DNA of 64,000 nt from Stictocephala bisonia (GCA_035578905.1 JAQJVL010002628.1:24823-88822), one strand, 5' to 3'. Positions 33,240 through 45,315 are shown, numbered from the stretch's first letter. Translations and numbers: made by a program. The notes: generated by a model from the letters alone, not told the origin.

Positions 33240-33660
33240 AATGGAAACATATCACAACAGTGGAAAGTAATAAATAGTTTGACAGGAGAGGCCTCAAACA
33301 AGAAAATAGAGCGCATTGAGTTACAAGACAGAACAATCACGACAGACCCAAGCGTTATCGCAGATGAGATAAACAAATACCTCATCGCTGTCCAAGCCGA
33401 CCGACCTCGTACAGTTCCCACATCGAATCTCCCACCTATTCGTTCTTATCCACAATCATTCTTTATAGAGTCAACTACTGTAAATGAAATTAAAAAAATA
33501 GTGAAAAATTTAAAAAATAAAAAATCAACAGGTTTTGATATGATTAGTGTTCATTTATTAAAATTCATTATAGATGAAATCGCTTCAGTACTGGTAATTA
33601 GCGTCAGTTTTAGTACTACCCTGGCATTTTCTCTGAAATGTTGAAGTTAAGTTCAGTTTT
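33240..33660 (+). pseudogene. LINE RT N-terminal fragment
   Basis: The + strand frame at 33279-33644 (starting near 33240 in another frame) encodes YLIAVQADRPRTVPTSNLPP, IESTTVNEIKKIVKNLKNKK, STGFDMISVHLLKFIIDEIA. A frameshift near 33620 leads to FSEMLKLSSVFPILKKN. This is the segment just N-terminal to and at the start of the RT domain of jockey-like LINEs (L.xxKSxGxDxIxxxLLKxxxxxIxxxL...IFxN.SFxxGxFPxxLKxxxVxPIxKK). It has no catalytic YADD box. It is a truncated insertion within the 3.8-kb TIR element. Confidence 0.75.
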
Positions 33661-33719
33661 TCCAATATTAAAGAAAAATAATTCTTTAATTTTTAATTAA
33701 TAAAAAATAAAACATAATT

Positions 33720-34050
33720 ATATTTTCAGGAATTTTAATATTGATATAACATAAAATGATTTTTTTTCTTGACTAGAAGCCATTGTCATGAAACACATGT
33801 ACAACTCTCTTGTTCACGTTTTTGAATTATTTGTGTCAATAGTTTTAGATTATTTTTATACTTTAACTGAATTATATTTTCAGGAATTTTAATATTGATA
33901 TAATATAAAATTATGTTTTTGTTTGTTTTGTTTTTGACTAAAAGCCATTGTCATAAAACACATGTACAACTCTCTTGTTCACGTTTTTGAGTTATTTGTG
34001 TCTAAAGTTTTAGATTATTTTTATACTTTAATTGAATTATATTTTCAGGA
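33720..34050 (+). repeat. Tandem duplication of ~165-bp unit
   Basis: Two consecutive copies of a unit that starts TATTTTCAGGAATTTTAATA and includes CACATGTACAACTCTCTTGT and AGATTATTTTTATACTTTAA, plus a partial third start at about 34041. Noncoding, inside the 3.8-kb element. Confidence 0.8.
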
Positions 34051-35179
34051 ATGTAAACACTGCAGGTGGCGATTGTGTGTCTTCTATTATGCAATTATAT
34101 GTATTGCTAGACTCATATGTTTAAATGTTTTTTAAATATATATTTTTTCTTTAATCAATTTACAATAATTTCAACCTGATTAAAATAATGAAAATTGACT
34201 AAATCAGTAGTCTAGTTAGTTATATTCTATAACGATAATATTTCCTAACCAATTTCAATTGACATTGAGATTGTTTTTCTCAAGAAGTAATAATAGTCAT
34301 AACTTTATAATTCTTAAAAAAACTGACCATTCACCAAACAATGAAATATTTTACAAACAATCATGTAATTACTTGGAACCAAAAAATATGTTAATGTTAA
34401 AGACAGTAATAATAAAACAGACATTTATAATAAAAAGATTAATAATGCTATTTTAAAATAAATGCCTATACACAGATTGTCAGGCCATAAGATGAAAGCT
34501 ATTTTTATCTTGTATACAAGTAGATTAGTGGTTTTGTTATGATTTTTTTCTAACCCTATCACGACATTTTAATCTAACCTGGGTTTTATATTTTGCCCAG
34601 TATTATTCTATATAAATATCATAGGCCTATTTCAATATTTATTTTGCCAAAGAAATAAATAATGTCACATTTTGTAATATTTCACTATATTAAATATTCC
34701 TGGAATATTTGCAGATTAATTTCATAATTGAAATGGGAGTCATTGATTGGATTTGAAAACAATTTATTTTTTAATCAATTACCGAATACGAAAAGATTAA
34801 TGATTTAGTCCAACAGTCGATTTAATCACCTAATCGATGGTTAAAATGCAATGAATAAAGATTTTTCAGATGGGCTATATAATATGAAAATGTTTACTTA
34901 AATCAGCAGTAATTATCGCCAGCATTGCCGATAAGTTAGCGGTCTATTCAAGTGTGTCTATTTACAAATACATGGTGTGTTAATCATATAAATCAATATG
35001 GTGTTTTAATTTATTCAGTTATAAATATTTCTTTATTCAAAATGAATGTCAACTGAGTTTTACTGTAATAGTATCAACACAGTATTCTATATTATTCGAA
35101 AGAGATGCAAGCAAATGAAATAACAGACAACCCGGATAAAAGTTGGCAATATTTATCAAAGCAGGACGTTGTTTGTGTG

Positions 35180-35340
35180 TGTGACTAGAGGAAGGAGAGG
35201 GCGGGGCGGCTGTCTGGAGAATGGGAGAGTGGGTTGAGGAGGGGAGGGCGGGGCGGCTGTCTGGAGAATGGGAGAGTGGGTTAAGAGGAGGGAAGTGAGA
35301 GAGAGACGGAAGAGCGTGCGAGAGAGAGAGGAAATAGGGC
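35180..35340 (+). repeat. GC/GA-rich tandem repeat
   Basis: A roughly 50-bp unit (GCGGGGCGGCTGTCTGGAGA followed by ATGGGAGAGTGGGTT) is present twice at about 35199-35282. A GAGAGAGA-rich run to 35335 follows. Reading frames here are a by-product of composition. Confidence 0.75.
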
Positions 35341-35575
35341 TATGCGCAGCGCAGCGTGGGGCCTCAAAACAGTTTTGGGGCCTCGCCACAACTCTCCCAT
35401 ATGGATGGAGTATCTCTTTATATAGTAAAATCAATGATATAACACACAGAGACATCTGTGAGACAGATACACGCAGGCCTTGTGACTGAGAGTGTAAGAG
35501 AGGCCCAGGGCGGTGTGACACACGGCCGGTTATTTGATAGTTTATTAATAAAAGATTTATATAGTAAAATCAATG

Positions 35576-37481
35576 GTAAAACGTACCCGACCAAAAAATT
35601 AAGCACACTCAAAATTTCATGCATTTAATTCAAATGTTTGAGTTAAACCTGACTTTTTACATTAATAAAATTAAATATACTTTAATAATAATTAAGTATT
35701 GTTAGAATCATCATCACAACAATTTTCTATCAGTTTATATAATTTTCACTTGATTGTAAGTATATCAAATCACAGTTTTATTGATGTGCACACTAAATAT
35801 TTTCACTCACCTGACGACAAAACTGAGGAAGTTTCCCGATTCAGTACGGTGGAACTGGCATCAACTGCCGTAATTTTAGTTGTATAGGGATGGATAGTGA
35901 CTATTACTATTCTTATTCTGTGGTCAGAACAGCATGTTGGAGGAAGGTCACCATGGGTCTGCCATTCAGTAGTGTTTCCACATACATCGATGGGCACCAT
36001 GGGTCTGCCATTCAGTAGTGTTTCCACACATTTCGATGGGCACTTCCTTTCATCCTCTTAGTATTTATTTAAGAACTGACTTAAAAGCCAGTATTAAGTT
36101 ATAAAAATGACTACAACTGACAGTGCTTGTAGATAAAATTAACCATTTTTATTTTATTTTTCAGAAAACCATGAAAGAAAATAATATAGATTTAAAAGAG
36201 ATTGATAAACCAGTGTTGGGAACATCCAGTGAGAAAAAAGCACCACCATAGACTTTTACAAGAACTTTTCACAGTTTAGTATATAGCAGTGTCATTGTTC
36301 AGTGATAAACCATTCCTACGTTTGAATTGGAAGTGAAGCTGTTTTTCAATGTTACTATATTAGTTTGTATTAGGAAAGTTAATATAACATGAAATTGAAA
36401 AAGCACAATCAAGTACTGATAATAAGAAAGAAGGATAAAAACATTTAATAATATAGATTTTGTTTATACATTATTTTTATTGCTGTGAAACTTGGTTAAA
36501 AACATTAGAGAAGGGTCACCCCATCAGTGACAAGGCTTGAAAATTCCATGGAGCAGATTCTGGTTAAAAGTTCACCTTATATTGGGCTCTTTTAATTGTT
36601 TTTCTGTTTTATTTTTTTTTTTTTTTTAAGAGAAAATAACTTCATTGTTTTCACCTTGTAGTACTTAGACTGTCAATTGTTTTATAAAGTCTATACAGAC
36701 CTATGCATGTATTTGTCTTTATACTGTATATATATTTTATACATATATTTATTACTGTTTGTTTTTTTATTTGAAAATCTATTATAGCTACAAGATACTT
36801 TATTTTAAAATTCATGTCCTGCAGGACATATTAATTTATTTGTTTATACAGTTTACTACCACCTCCATTATTGTTCCAATATCTAATATATTGCGTGGAG
36901 AAATTATTTGTATCTGAGTTTGAATGTTGTTTACTAAGAAACTGAAAACATTTGAAAAAACACCAATCATTGTTTTCCCCTTTAATTGTACCTTATGACA
37001 TAAGCATTATAAGTTTAAATAATTTGTATCCTAGTTAGAACAAAAAAAAAAAAAAAAAAAAAAAAAAAACAAATTTTAACTAGTTTTTACTGTGCTACAC
37101 CTTAACACTTTTACTGCTCAAAAACTAGGTAGTGTATTGCATTTATATTTTAATACATAGTTGACAGGAATGTTTTATACATTTCAGAAATTTAATTTTT
37201 CAATTAAAACAGATTTTTATCAATTTCCTAAAAACAACATTTTCTTGGCTCTCAGAGGTTGTCAATTTAATGACTCGGTCACACCTCGTAAGTTTATGAA
37301 ATGTATTGATTTATATTGATCAATTTAAATGTTTTTGTTCTGTGAATCGATAAGAACTTTCTGTAAATCGAAAAATTCTGAAATTTGTATAACTTATAGA
37401 AAACACTCTTGTCAACTACATATTAAAATATAAAAGCAACGCATTAGCAGGTTTTTGAATAATTAAAGTGGAAAGAGTAAG
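35576..37481 (+). repeat. Direct duplication block B, copy 1, second part
   Basis: Matches 62110-64000 at about 98%. Contains a tandem 48-bp duplication (about 35950-36047, unit GGGTCTGCCATTCAGTAGTG plus TTTCCACA...CGATGGGCACC), a candidate terminal exon (36165-36251) and AT-rich 3' sequence including an A-run at 37046. Confidence 0.9.
36165..36251 (+). CDS. Candidate 3'-terminal coding exon of an unrecognised gene
   Basis: A strong acceptor (long T-rich tract then TTTTTCAG) ends at 36164. The open frame that follows reads KTMKENNIDLKEIDKPVLGT then SSEKKAPP and TAG at 36249-36251. All 87 bases are identical in the second copy (62695-62781), while surrounding sequence shows scattered differences. 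The acidic/lysine-rich, low-complexity tail is typical of a protein C-terminus, but I do not recognise the protein. No upstream exon was found in the 350 bp shared by both copies, and the upstream exon could lie elsewhere. Alternatively it is a short ORF starting at the internal Met, or chance. Confidence 0.35.
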   Translation, partial: KTMKENNIDLKEIDKPVLGTSSEKKAPP

Positions 37482-38235
37482 TTGAAACTAGTTGAAAATC
37501 CGATAATTTTTTATTCCAACTAGGATAAAAATTATTAAAACGAAAAAGTACAATTAAAGGAAGAAAACAATTGTATGATTGAATTTTTTGTAAGCCTCTT
37601 AGTTTCTCACTAAACAACCTTCAAACACAGGTATATATAATTTCTGCGTCGACAGTAATATCACAATCACGAAGCTTGCTCTTGAAAAAATTCCAACTGT
37701 CTGATGTTAGCATTCTTAGTAGTCGTAATGCAGAGCTATGGCATATCTCCGCTAGATAGCATGGCAGTTTAGTTTTGTTGCAAGACAACTAGTTGATTGT
37801 AAATATTCAAATGAAATTGTTTATTTTCTTAGCGCACCAGCTGTCTGCATTACCACCGCTAGCATTGCTTCGTTGGCAGGTAAAACGTCTGAACTTCACT
37901 ACTGTATGTAAATACTGTAGTGTAAATACTGTGGTAGAGTATAGTACAATCATACAAGTGATAACATTTATTGTTGAAAAGCATTTATTTATAATAGTTA
38001 TCTAGTTAAATGTACTATGCTAATCCACATTTTTCTGTAAAGGAGACTATTGGTATGAGTTGAGCTTTTTATTGCACAAAATTTCTTAAATAATTGTATT
38101 GGTAACACTATACAATTGTGTATTTATATGAATTTTATGAGTTCTGTATAAAATTATCCATAGTATACAGGAGGTATGGGCACAACTTCAGAGGGTGATA
38201 GTAGACACAAAAACAAGCAAAAAAACCCATACACC
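37482..38235. other. AT-rich, nothing recognised
   Basis: Continues beyond the end of the comparable copy. No coding, RNA or repeat structure that I can support. Confidence 0.4.
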
Positions 38236-38239
38236 CGCC

Positions 38240-38435
38240 CACCCATATATACACATACAGTGGTATTGACCCACCCGCCCACACATACACATACAGTGGT
38301 GTTGACCCACCCGCCCACCCATACACATACAGTGGTATTGACCCACCCGCCCACCCATACACATACAGTGGTATTGACCCACCCGCCCACGCATACACAT
38401 ACAGTGGTGTTGACCCACCCATACACATACAGTAT
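38240..38435 (-). repeat. 36-bp minisatellite, locus 3 (G4 on minus strand)
   Basis: About 5.5 very regular copies of CAGTGGTATTGACCCACCCG followed by CCCACCCATACACATA on the + strand. It is the reverse complement of the unit at the other loci. CCCACCCGCCCACCC gives four G-triplets on the minus strand. Several overlapping 90-120-codon frames on both strands are repeat artefacts. Confidence 0.9.
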
Positions 38436-40611
38436 TAGTTTTAATGCTAGATATTGATATATCTGTACATTCAATTGTGGTAACACTATATTTAAGACAA
38501 AGAATTTTCTCCTCACTTCTTAATTTAATTTCCTTCTGCAAGAGATACTTTTACTGGATATAAAACACATGATGGCCGGAAAGTAGCAAGAACCAGGGTC
38601 ACTTTTATAGATTGTTTCAGGAAAACAAATTATGAAACAAGTTAAGGTTTATTTAAACTAAATACAAGGTTGTGTATTTAAAAAAAATAACAATTCTAAT
38701 GTACATTTATTTGCAAATAAGACAAATTCTCATAATCATCTCTGGGCAAATACACAAAACTACACTGATAACATCATCTAGTTTACAGACTAGTAATTTA
38801 ACAAACGTTTCTCAGAATTTGTATTAATTAAACTGTGAAATGTTAAAGAAATTGGATTTATTTGTTGAAAGACACTAGCAAAATTTTTTATTAGAACCTT
38901 ATTTAACTGGGATGAATTCTTGTTTTTTTTATGATATAGTATATATTGAGATCTGTAACTAGATTGGATATGCTTGGGATAAAAATCATTATTGGGAGGA
39001 AATAACAATAATATACTGATTGGTCAGTGATAACAGCCTGGGAAGTCTGATGCAGAACATTTGCTAAACAGTACGCATTATTTGTTATTGTTGCATAACA
39101 GTTACACAACTGTCTCAATAAACCACCGTGAACTTTTCCTTGGGCAAAAATATTGTGAAGCAACACTTGTATTAGCTAAGTAAGAGAGTGTTGTTGTTCA
39201 AGTTGCCACTTAAACAACGCAATGCAAGTGATAGGCTCCACAACAAAGTCATCAATTTTCCTATAAGAGTTAAGGGAGAAGAATAAAAGCTAATTTATGG
39301 AAATCGTTACAATTTCATTAGTTGTCTTTTTATATATAGAACAAAGTTCAAAAAGCATTAGTGTAGTAGTGACATGAATGTACTTTTAAACCCCAGGCCA
39401 TGACTCCAGTTAAAAGTATTTCCGCATTAAAAGAAGATCTTAAAGCTGCAAGTATAACACAGATTAACATATCATCAAATGTTTGATTGAAAGTTAGTGA
39501 CAGGAAAGAGAACCAGAACAACTTGATTTAGGGACAGGGAGAGAGCTTTCTGACAGAATTAAATATGTGGGCTCAAAGAAGTTTATAAATGACATTGTTG
39601 TATGTAGTGCAGTCTTATTATTTGGACAATACATGCAAATTCATAATGTTTAATATTTGTAATATAGTATAAACTAGTATTACTATTTAAATTGATACAC
39701 TGTCTTTTATGCCCACTTTACTGGGTATCTCAAAGTGTTGTTTAGGCACCTCTGGCCAATCTTTACGGGGGAACTTTACCTTTAAAAGAAATTTCTGTAT
39801 TTTTGAAATAAAAACATATATTCCTTTATCATATGAATTTGGGAAGGTAATAAAACAAGTTTTTGGGTATTTCACTCACTTAAAAGGGGTTGATTTTGTT
39901 TATAACGGTGTTTTCTTGGGACAACTGCAAATTAAATACTAAACTAGATATCAAGTTCTTTTTTTATATGTTTTGAGGTTAATATACTCGTATGTATGTA
40001 CAACTGTAGGAAGGGATTTCATATAAGCATATTTTGAAATTATGAAGTTTTTAAAATTTCTACTCAAAAAAATTTTTAATTTTATAATATTTACTATTCA
40101 AAAATTGTGTATGTCATATTTATAAAAACCCATACTACAGGTTGTACAGCATCTTATTCCCTACAAAACAAAAAAATTAAGGATTTATGGGGTATATAAA
40201 AGAAGCTACAACTGACATTGTACTTATTAAACTGTCAGAAATGGGAAAATTAAAAAATGTTATTTTACTTATAAAATGCAACTGTATAATGCAAGTAGTT
40301 ATTATGAAATAACTTGTTGTAATAATAAAGTTGTTTGTAATAATGCATTGTTGCCAATGCCAGGCAATAAAATAACACATGTGCAGTTTATCATAATATG
40401 TTACTATAGTGATAAGTACTATATGAAATGAGTTCTTCTTAAGATGAAACTGGGAAAATATGTAGGTGCAATATTTTCGTAATAAATTTAGAAAATATAT
40501 TTGAAAAAACTTTTTACCAATATTTTTACATGGAAGTGTTCAGAAAATGTTCTTTAATAATAAACTTAAATAAAAATAAAAATGTCATAATTTTGCCATT
40601 TTTGGGTGGAG
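38436..40611. other. AT-rich stretch, possible tiny decayed coding piece
   Basis: At 39387-39660, after a CCCAG acceptor-like site, frames read MTPVKSISALKEDLKAASIT and, shifted, RELSDRIKYVGSKKFINDIV then VCSAVLLFGQYMQ. This could be a decayed processed fragment of a small membrane protein, but I do not recognise it. Nothing else in the stretch is supportable. Confidence 0.2.
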
Positions 40612-43490
40612 TACCGTAAAATGGGGTGAATCGGAACACTTTCTAACTTCTAGCATGAAAATTGATTGGAAGTTTTTGAGTTAAAATAATAAATTTGGTC
40701 CTAAAACTTGGGTCTTGTTTTAGTCTAAAAGTTTGTAGTTAAAAAAGAACACTTTTTTTTTTTTATTGAAACAATTTTTTTTTCTTGGTGTTCCGATACA
40801 CCCCAAGCATAGGGGTGAGTTGGAACACACATTAAAATCTTTGGGTATTTCTATTCAAACATTTAAGGGATGAATAGACACACCTAGTAATTATAAGGCA
40901 GTAAATCTAAATGCATAATTAGTAATCAAATGAGATATTTACTATGCAATAAAAATTTATTTATAGGAAAACATAGTTTTTGACATTTAAAACTTGAATA
41001 AAACAGTTACCGTACCATTAAACACTGAAAAACACTCCTTAGTCTATTTGCTTTTAGTACAGGTTTAAATCTGTAAGGTCAGTTTTGAAACTTGTCATAT
41101 CTTTGAAACGAGAAGTTTTCTTGATGTCATTAGGCTCTAGTTTCCTGACTACATTTTTGGGAATGAATGATGCTTCTTCTTCCGTCTCAGAAAATTTCTA
41201 AGTGTTAGGAACTTTTTTGTAAAAAACTCCAAAAACACGCACGTTTAATGTGGCGGTAAACGCTACAAACTAAAGTTACCTCACGGACTGATAAACCCTG
41301 AGCACCCGAATAAGCGACACTATCTTATTCGCAACTGCTTGGGGACAACAGAGTGGAGACTTGCTCCCTCTAACACCTTGCTTCCTTAATCCTTCTTCCC
41401 ATTCCTGTAAAACGGTCCTGTTCAGACTGGCCAAACTGCTCCTCTTTTAGTTCTTGTTTTATCTCATTCTTTACTTCTGCTACTTTATCCATTAGATTTT
41501 TTTAGTAGTTCTATCAGTGGTATATACTAAACTTCCAAAGACCTCTGAGTTTGCATAGAACTACTCTTGATTTCACGAAACTTTCGCTTAATGTTATCTT
41601 GTATCCTTTTAATTTTGCGCACTAAATGTTCATCCTTTGATACCGTCTTGACTGCTGATGACCATTGAAGTGATATTGACCCACCCATAGACGTACAGCG
41701 GTAGGTTAAGACGTATCTCTTCTACGTCTGTTGTTTTCCTAATGAATATAATAAGTAATATATACGATATCATTGGATTCAAAATAATATTTTTTATTTT
41801 TATTTATTATATTGTATAGCATATATTAAATTTGATATTAGCTGACTAATATCCAACGTATTCATCATCATCCAACGTATTCATCATCATTTGGATCTGG
41901 GTATAGCACTTTGGTAACATAAAGTATAAATGATTTTTTTGTTTTTCCATATACTTTAACCACCAAGAAGTCATTTGGGGAAAACTTATTTGGAATTAGG
42001 TTTTCTTCATCTTTCAGGTGAAAGTCCTCCTCTGAGGTTGTTGAAAGTATTAAGTCCTTGTCACTATCTTGAACAGAGTAATCATCTGATGAAGAAAAGT
42101 GACATCTTTTGCCAGTAGTTTTGTTCTTCTTTGTCTTGGAAAGCGGTTCTTCGTTGACCACCGAAGGTCCCGCTTGGTCACACGATGAGTCCATCTCTGC
42201 AGAGCTTTCGAAATCTTTCACCTCAACACTTTTGCCTGGAGTCACTTTCACCTTGACCCTCTTTTTTCTTACCTGAGGTTTGTCATATTGTCGAAGGAAT
42301 TTTAGAAGATCCTTGAAAGAGTCATCTATAGCTTCAACATTTGAAATTGTTGGCGTGCTTGCACCTGTTACACCGCCAGTACCAGTACTAGTGTCGTCTG
42401 GAATACTAGGCAACATATCCGGGACTTTCTTGCGGCACAACGGTATAATCCCACACTTTTTGAACCCTTAAATCACATTCTTTTCTTCAAAGGTTTCACA
42501 GTTTTTTTAGTAAACGGAAATTTATCTTTTGGTACAGAGGACTCTCCTGTTCCAGTTTCACGTTTCCACTCTTCTAATATCTGCCTCCAAGCAGTTTTCA
42601 TTGGTCGAAAAAAATGCAACGTCTAAGGGCTGGGTTAGATGAGTAAAATTACTCGGCAGGAAGATAAATCTAATCTGATTATCGGTGCAGAGTTTTATCA
42701 CATCTAATGACAAATGTGATGCAAGGTTGTCTCCAATAAGAAACTTAGGCCCCTCTAAATTTTTCAAGTAGGGAATTGCTATTGTTTCCACCCAGTTTGT
42801 AAAACAATAACTGTCAAACCAACCAGACTTGGTGCGGTTATATCCGGAGTTTTTCGGGCCCCTTTCTGTCCATGAGCTGTAGAGGTGTTGAGCCTTGTAG
42901 ACTACATACAGGGGCAATATCTTGGCATCGCCTGAGACAGCGAACATTACAGAGGTCGACGCCTTAGACGAGTTCATTATTCTTTCCAGGTATTTACACC
43001 CCTTCGAAAAATTCATCACTCAGATTCGTCTCATCATAATTTACGATGTTACTTGGTGGCACACCATCGATTTCTTTTTCAAGTTCATCAAATATGAATT
43101 TATTATTTCAGGTGACACAGCTGCTCTGGCTCTTTTGATGTTTTGGCATATTCAGTGTGAAAAACTCCTTATGACGTATCATGAAGGATGCCACAAAATC
43201 AGGTTCTGGCATATTGTCTTTGAACTTTAATACTTGCTTACCCTGTCTATCTAAATAATCTTTAACCAGTAAACGGAGTTAACGAATCAGTAGGGTACCC
43301 CCAGTCACCACATATTCCTAGCCGGTCTCTCAGTACCGCCTCCTCCTCTGGGGACAGTACTGTCTGCCCTCCTCTTTTTTAAATTTTGTTCCCACATTTT
43401 ATATATCTGTGCAATGTTGTGACAGCCACTTGATGTTTTTCAGCGCTCTTCTGAAGGTTATATTTAAGTAGGGTGAAGAGTTATACCTCA
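40612..43490 (-). mobile_element. pogo/DDE_1-type DNA transposon relic
   Basis: The left end at 40612 (GTACCGTAAAATGGGGTGAA) matches the terminal style of arthropod pogo-like elements. A minus-strand transposase relic follows at 41865-43480. A matching right terminus was not identified near 43490, so the 5' end is probably truncated or diverged. Confidence 0.6.
41865..43480 (-). pseudogene. DDE_1 (pogo/jerky-like) transposase pseudogene
   Basis: Read from 43480 downward on the minus strand, frames give: an N-terminal HTH region (HQVAVTTLHRYIKCG); GGQTVLSPEEEAVLRDRLGI followed by CGDWGYPTDS; FDELEKEIDGVPPSNIVNYD with the first catalytic Asp; MFAVSGDAKILPLYVVYKAQ; SGWFDSYCFTNWVETIAIPY; FLIGDNLASHLSLDVIKLCT with the second Asp; FLPSNFTHLTQPLDVAFF with the third; then GFKKCGIIPLCRKKVPDMLP. 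A roughly 190-codon acidic tail (41868-42440) ends the frame. Frameshifts (near 42590, 43030, 43240) and stops (for example just before GFKKCG) break it. The order and spacing match DDE_1 superfamily endonucleases. It is non-functional as written. Confidence 0.85.
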
Positions 43491-43794
43491 GAGTATATAA
43501 AACAATGTAAAGATTATGTGTATACTTGCTGTGTAGTATTTATTAAAGTCAAATGTTATTCATAAAATTGTAAGTTGTTATTTGTTGACCAATAAACCTT
43601 AAAAATTCAAAGTACGAATGTGTCTTCTTTTCCTCATGATGAAGGAGAAAGAATAATTATCATTCCTCTAAATTTAGAGTATGATAATTATTCTATTTTA
43701 CTTATGCTTTAAAATTTGCTGGATTAATATTGACAAAAATGATTCACATTATGACTCCAAAAATTTTGTTAATATTTCAGTATCTACAGTAGAA

Positions 43795-44540
43795 TCACAG
43801 TATTCCCAACCCCTCTATACCAAAATCCGCCTATTCCGAACAGTTTGTCAGTAGTTAAAAACAGGAAAAATTAAAAAGAGAATTGTTTTGGTAAATAATG
43901 ATCATTTATAATAATACAAATGTTATAATACAAAGTAGTTTTGAATATAAATTCAAATGTTAACTGCAGTAAAACTAACAAAAGTATAAAAGGTTAGTTA
44001 TTTTATAACTTTATGTTTAAAAAGAAGTATTAGTTAAAATCAGAGCAAAGTATAATTAAAATGACAAAAATGAAAGTGGAATGAAAACTGGTTACTTACA
44101 GTTCATATCGTCTCTATTTAAATACATCTGAAGAAAAATCTTTAAACATTGATATGAATACACAAAATAACTAAAGAGCACTGCACTCTTAAGAAGTAAA
44201 ATCAGTGATTTTTTCTGACGAAGAGCACTAAATCTACTTGAAGATGCAATATTCCACCTTCGCCGCATGAACATAATGTCATTTGGTGGTGATGAATCGT
44301 TTTGTTCTACATAGCATAAAGCGTGGTCGAGAGCATTGGCCGCGTCTGCATGTCAGTTTTAGCATTCACACCTTCTTAAACACTTTCGTCCGAATCAATC
44401 TTAGCTTGAGCCCTGCAACATTGCTACAAAATCTTCATCTCCGTAATCCTAGTGGCCATTGTCGTCTCATTGGCCATTCTGTCATTGTTAGTCATCAAAT
44501 GTCACTGCCCCTCTCTTCCGACTTTCACTGAGCTGTGTAG
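43795..44540 (-). pseudogene. Tigger transposase C-terminus and 3' end
   Basis: On the minus strand from about 44540: VTFDD-like residues, DEDFVAMLQG, HALCYVEQNDSSPP, then DIMFMRRRWNIASSSRFSAL and RQKK at 44215-44285. The pattern [DE]xxxLRRxRxxAxxxRxSxxxQxxITDFF is the usual Tigger C-terminus. The sequence CAGTAGAATCACAGTATTCC at 43786 on, with TCCGCCTATTCCGAAC following, resembles a Tigger-type terminal repeat. It spans the start of the right inverted arm (44450), so its upstream part is also present next to the N gap at 30344. Confidence 0.6.
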
Positions 44541-45000
44541 TCGGATCGACAGTATCAAGTATCAAGTTGAAACTTAAGTACAGAAAATTTATATTGTTGA
44601 TTTCCCATTATATTATCCCCTCCTAGATTGTTTATAAAGCTGAAAAATAATTAATAGTATTTTCTCCTTGAAATATCAATACTGAAATTTGTGATTTGAC
44701 AAAAAACTAACAGAAACCTAAACGAATCATAACTCGTTACGAATCAAGATTGAGTATAGAGATATGGCATAAGAATAGACAGATAACAAGACCTATTTAC
44801 TAGTCGGCCGGACGTGTTTAAAGGATATTCGAAATGGGGCAAGAGGGCGTAACCTTGAACCACCCATTGTATCTGCTTCAACTTTGCAGATGTTTATGCC
44901 TTTATCCAGTCAATATGCTTTTATTTTACATTAATCCGCCTATTCCAAACTTCCCGCTTAACCGAACATGATTCGGTCCCAATTAGTTCGGACCGGTCCC

Positions 45001-45034
45001 AATTGTATCTTGTACTCTATTACAAGATACAATC
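45001..45034. other. Perfect short palindrome
   Basis: ATTGTATCTTGTA, six-base spacer, TACAAGATACAAT: 13-bp perfect arms. The equivalent in the other arm (about 29752-29785) has one mismatch. Could be an element terminus or a small hairpin. Confidence 0.6.
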
Positions 45035-45315
45035 GAATGTCTTTAATACGGAAACCTCTCTTATTCTTTTAAAAACCTCAATTATTAAAAAATAAATGAG
45101 AGCTTATTCAACATTTGTTAAGCACAAATAGATCTTTAATTTGAATCACCTTAAACCTATATATGTAGTGCAAAGCCAACAAATACAATTCATATTGATA
45201 AATATCTTTGATTCGAAAAGTGTAGTAACATTTCATTTAGTTTTGACATGTTTAGTCGCTGCTGGAGTTCGCAAGTCTGTCTAAGAAGATCTTAGTTTAT
45301 TAGTCTGATAAGTGT

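Larger units (their letters stand above)
31751..35575. mobile_element. 3.8-kb TIR element, with empty site present in duplicate block
   Basis: Starts CATTGATTTTACTATA and ends TATAGTAAAATCAATG (perfect 16-bp inverted termini). Flanked by GTAAAAC direct repeats at 31744-31750 and 35576-35582. The other copy of the block has a single GTAAAAC at 62110-62116 and lacks the element. A 7- (possibly 8-) bp duplication suggests a hAT- or P-like superfamily, but no transposase was recognised. It contains a LINE RT fragment (33240-33660), tandem repeats at 33720-34050, and GA-rich and duplicated sequence at 35180-35340. An additional internal copy of the end motif (TATATAGTAAAATCAATG) is at 35421. Confidence 0.8.

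Noticed and set aside
35156..35521. 121-codon minus-strand frame, Ser/Pro/Leu-rich
   Set aside because: Generated by the GC- and GA-rich tandem repeat at 35180-35340. No domain and no splice context.
35806..35850. CTGACGA motif at about 35811 as another hammerhead
   Set aside because: No paired stem II and no GAAA follows at the right distance, so only the heptamer matches.
38154..38541. Several overlapping 90-120-codon frames on both strands with glycine/threonine-rich repeats
   Set aside because: They come from the 36-bp minisatellite, whose unit is a multiple of three and has no stops in most frames. The same applies at 16399-17083, 31329-31574, 48650-48997 and 61755-61940.
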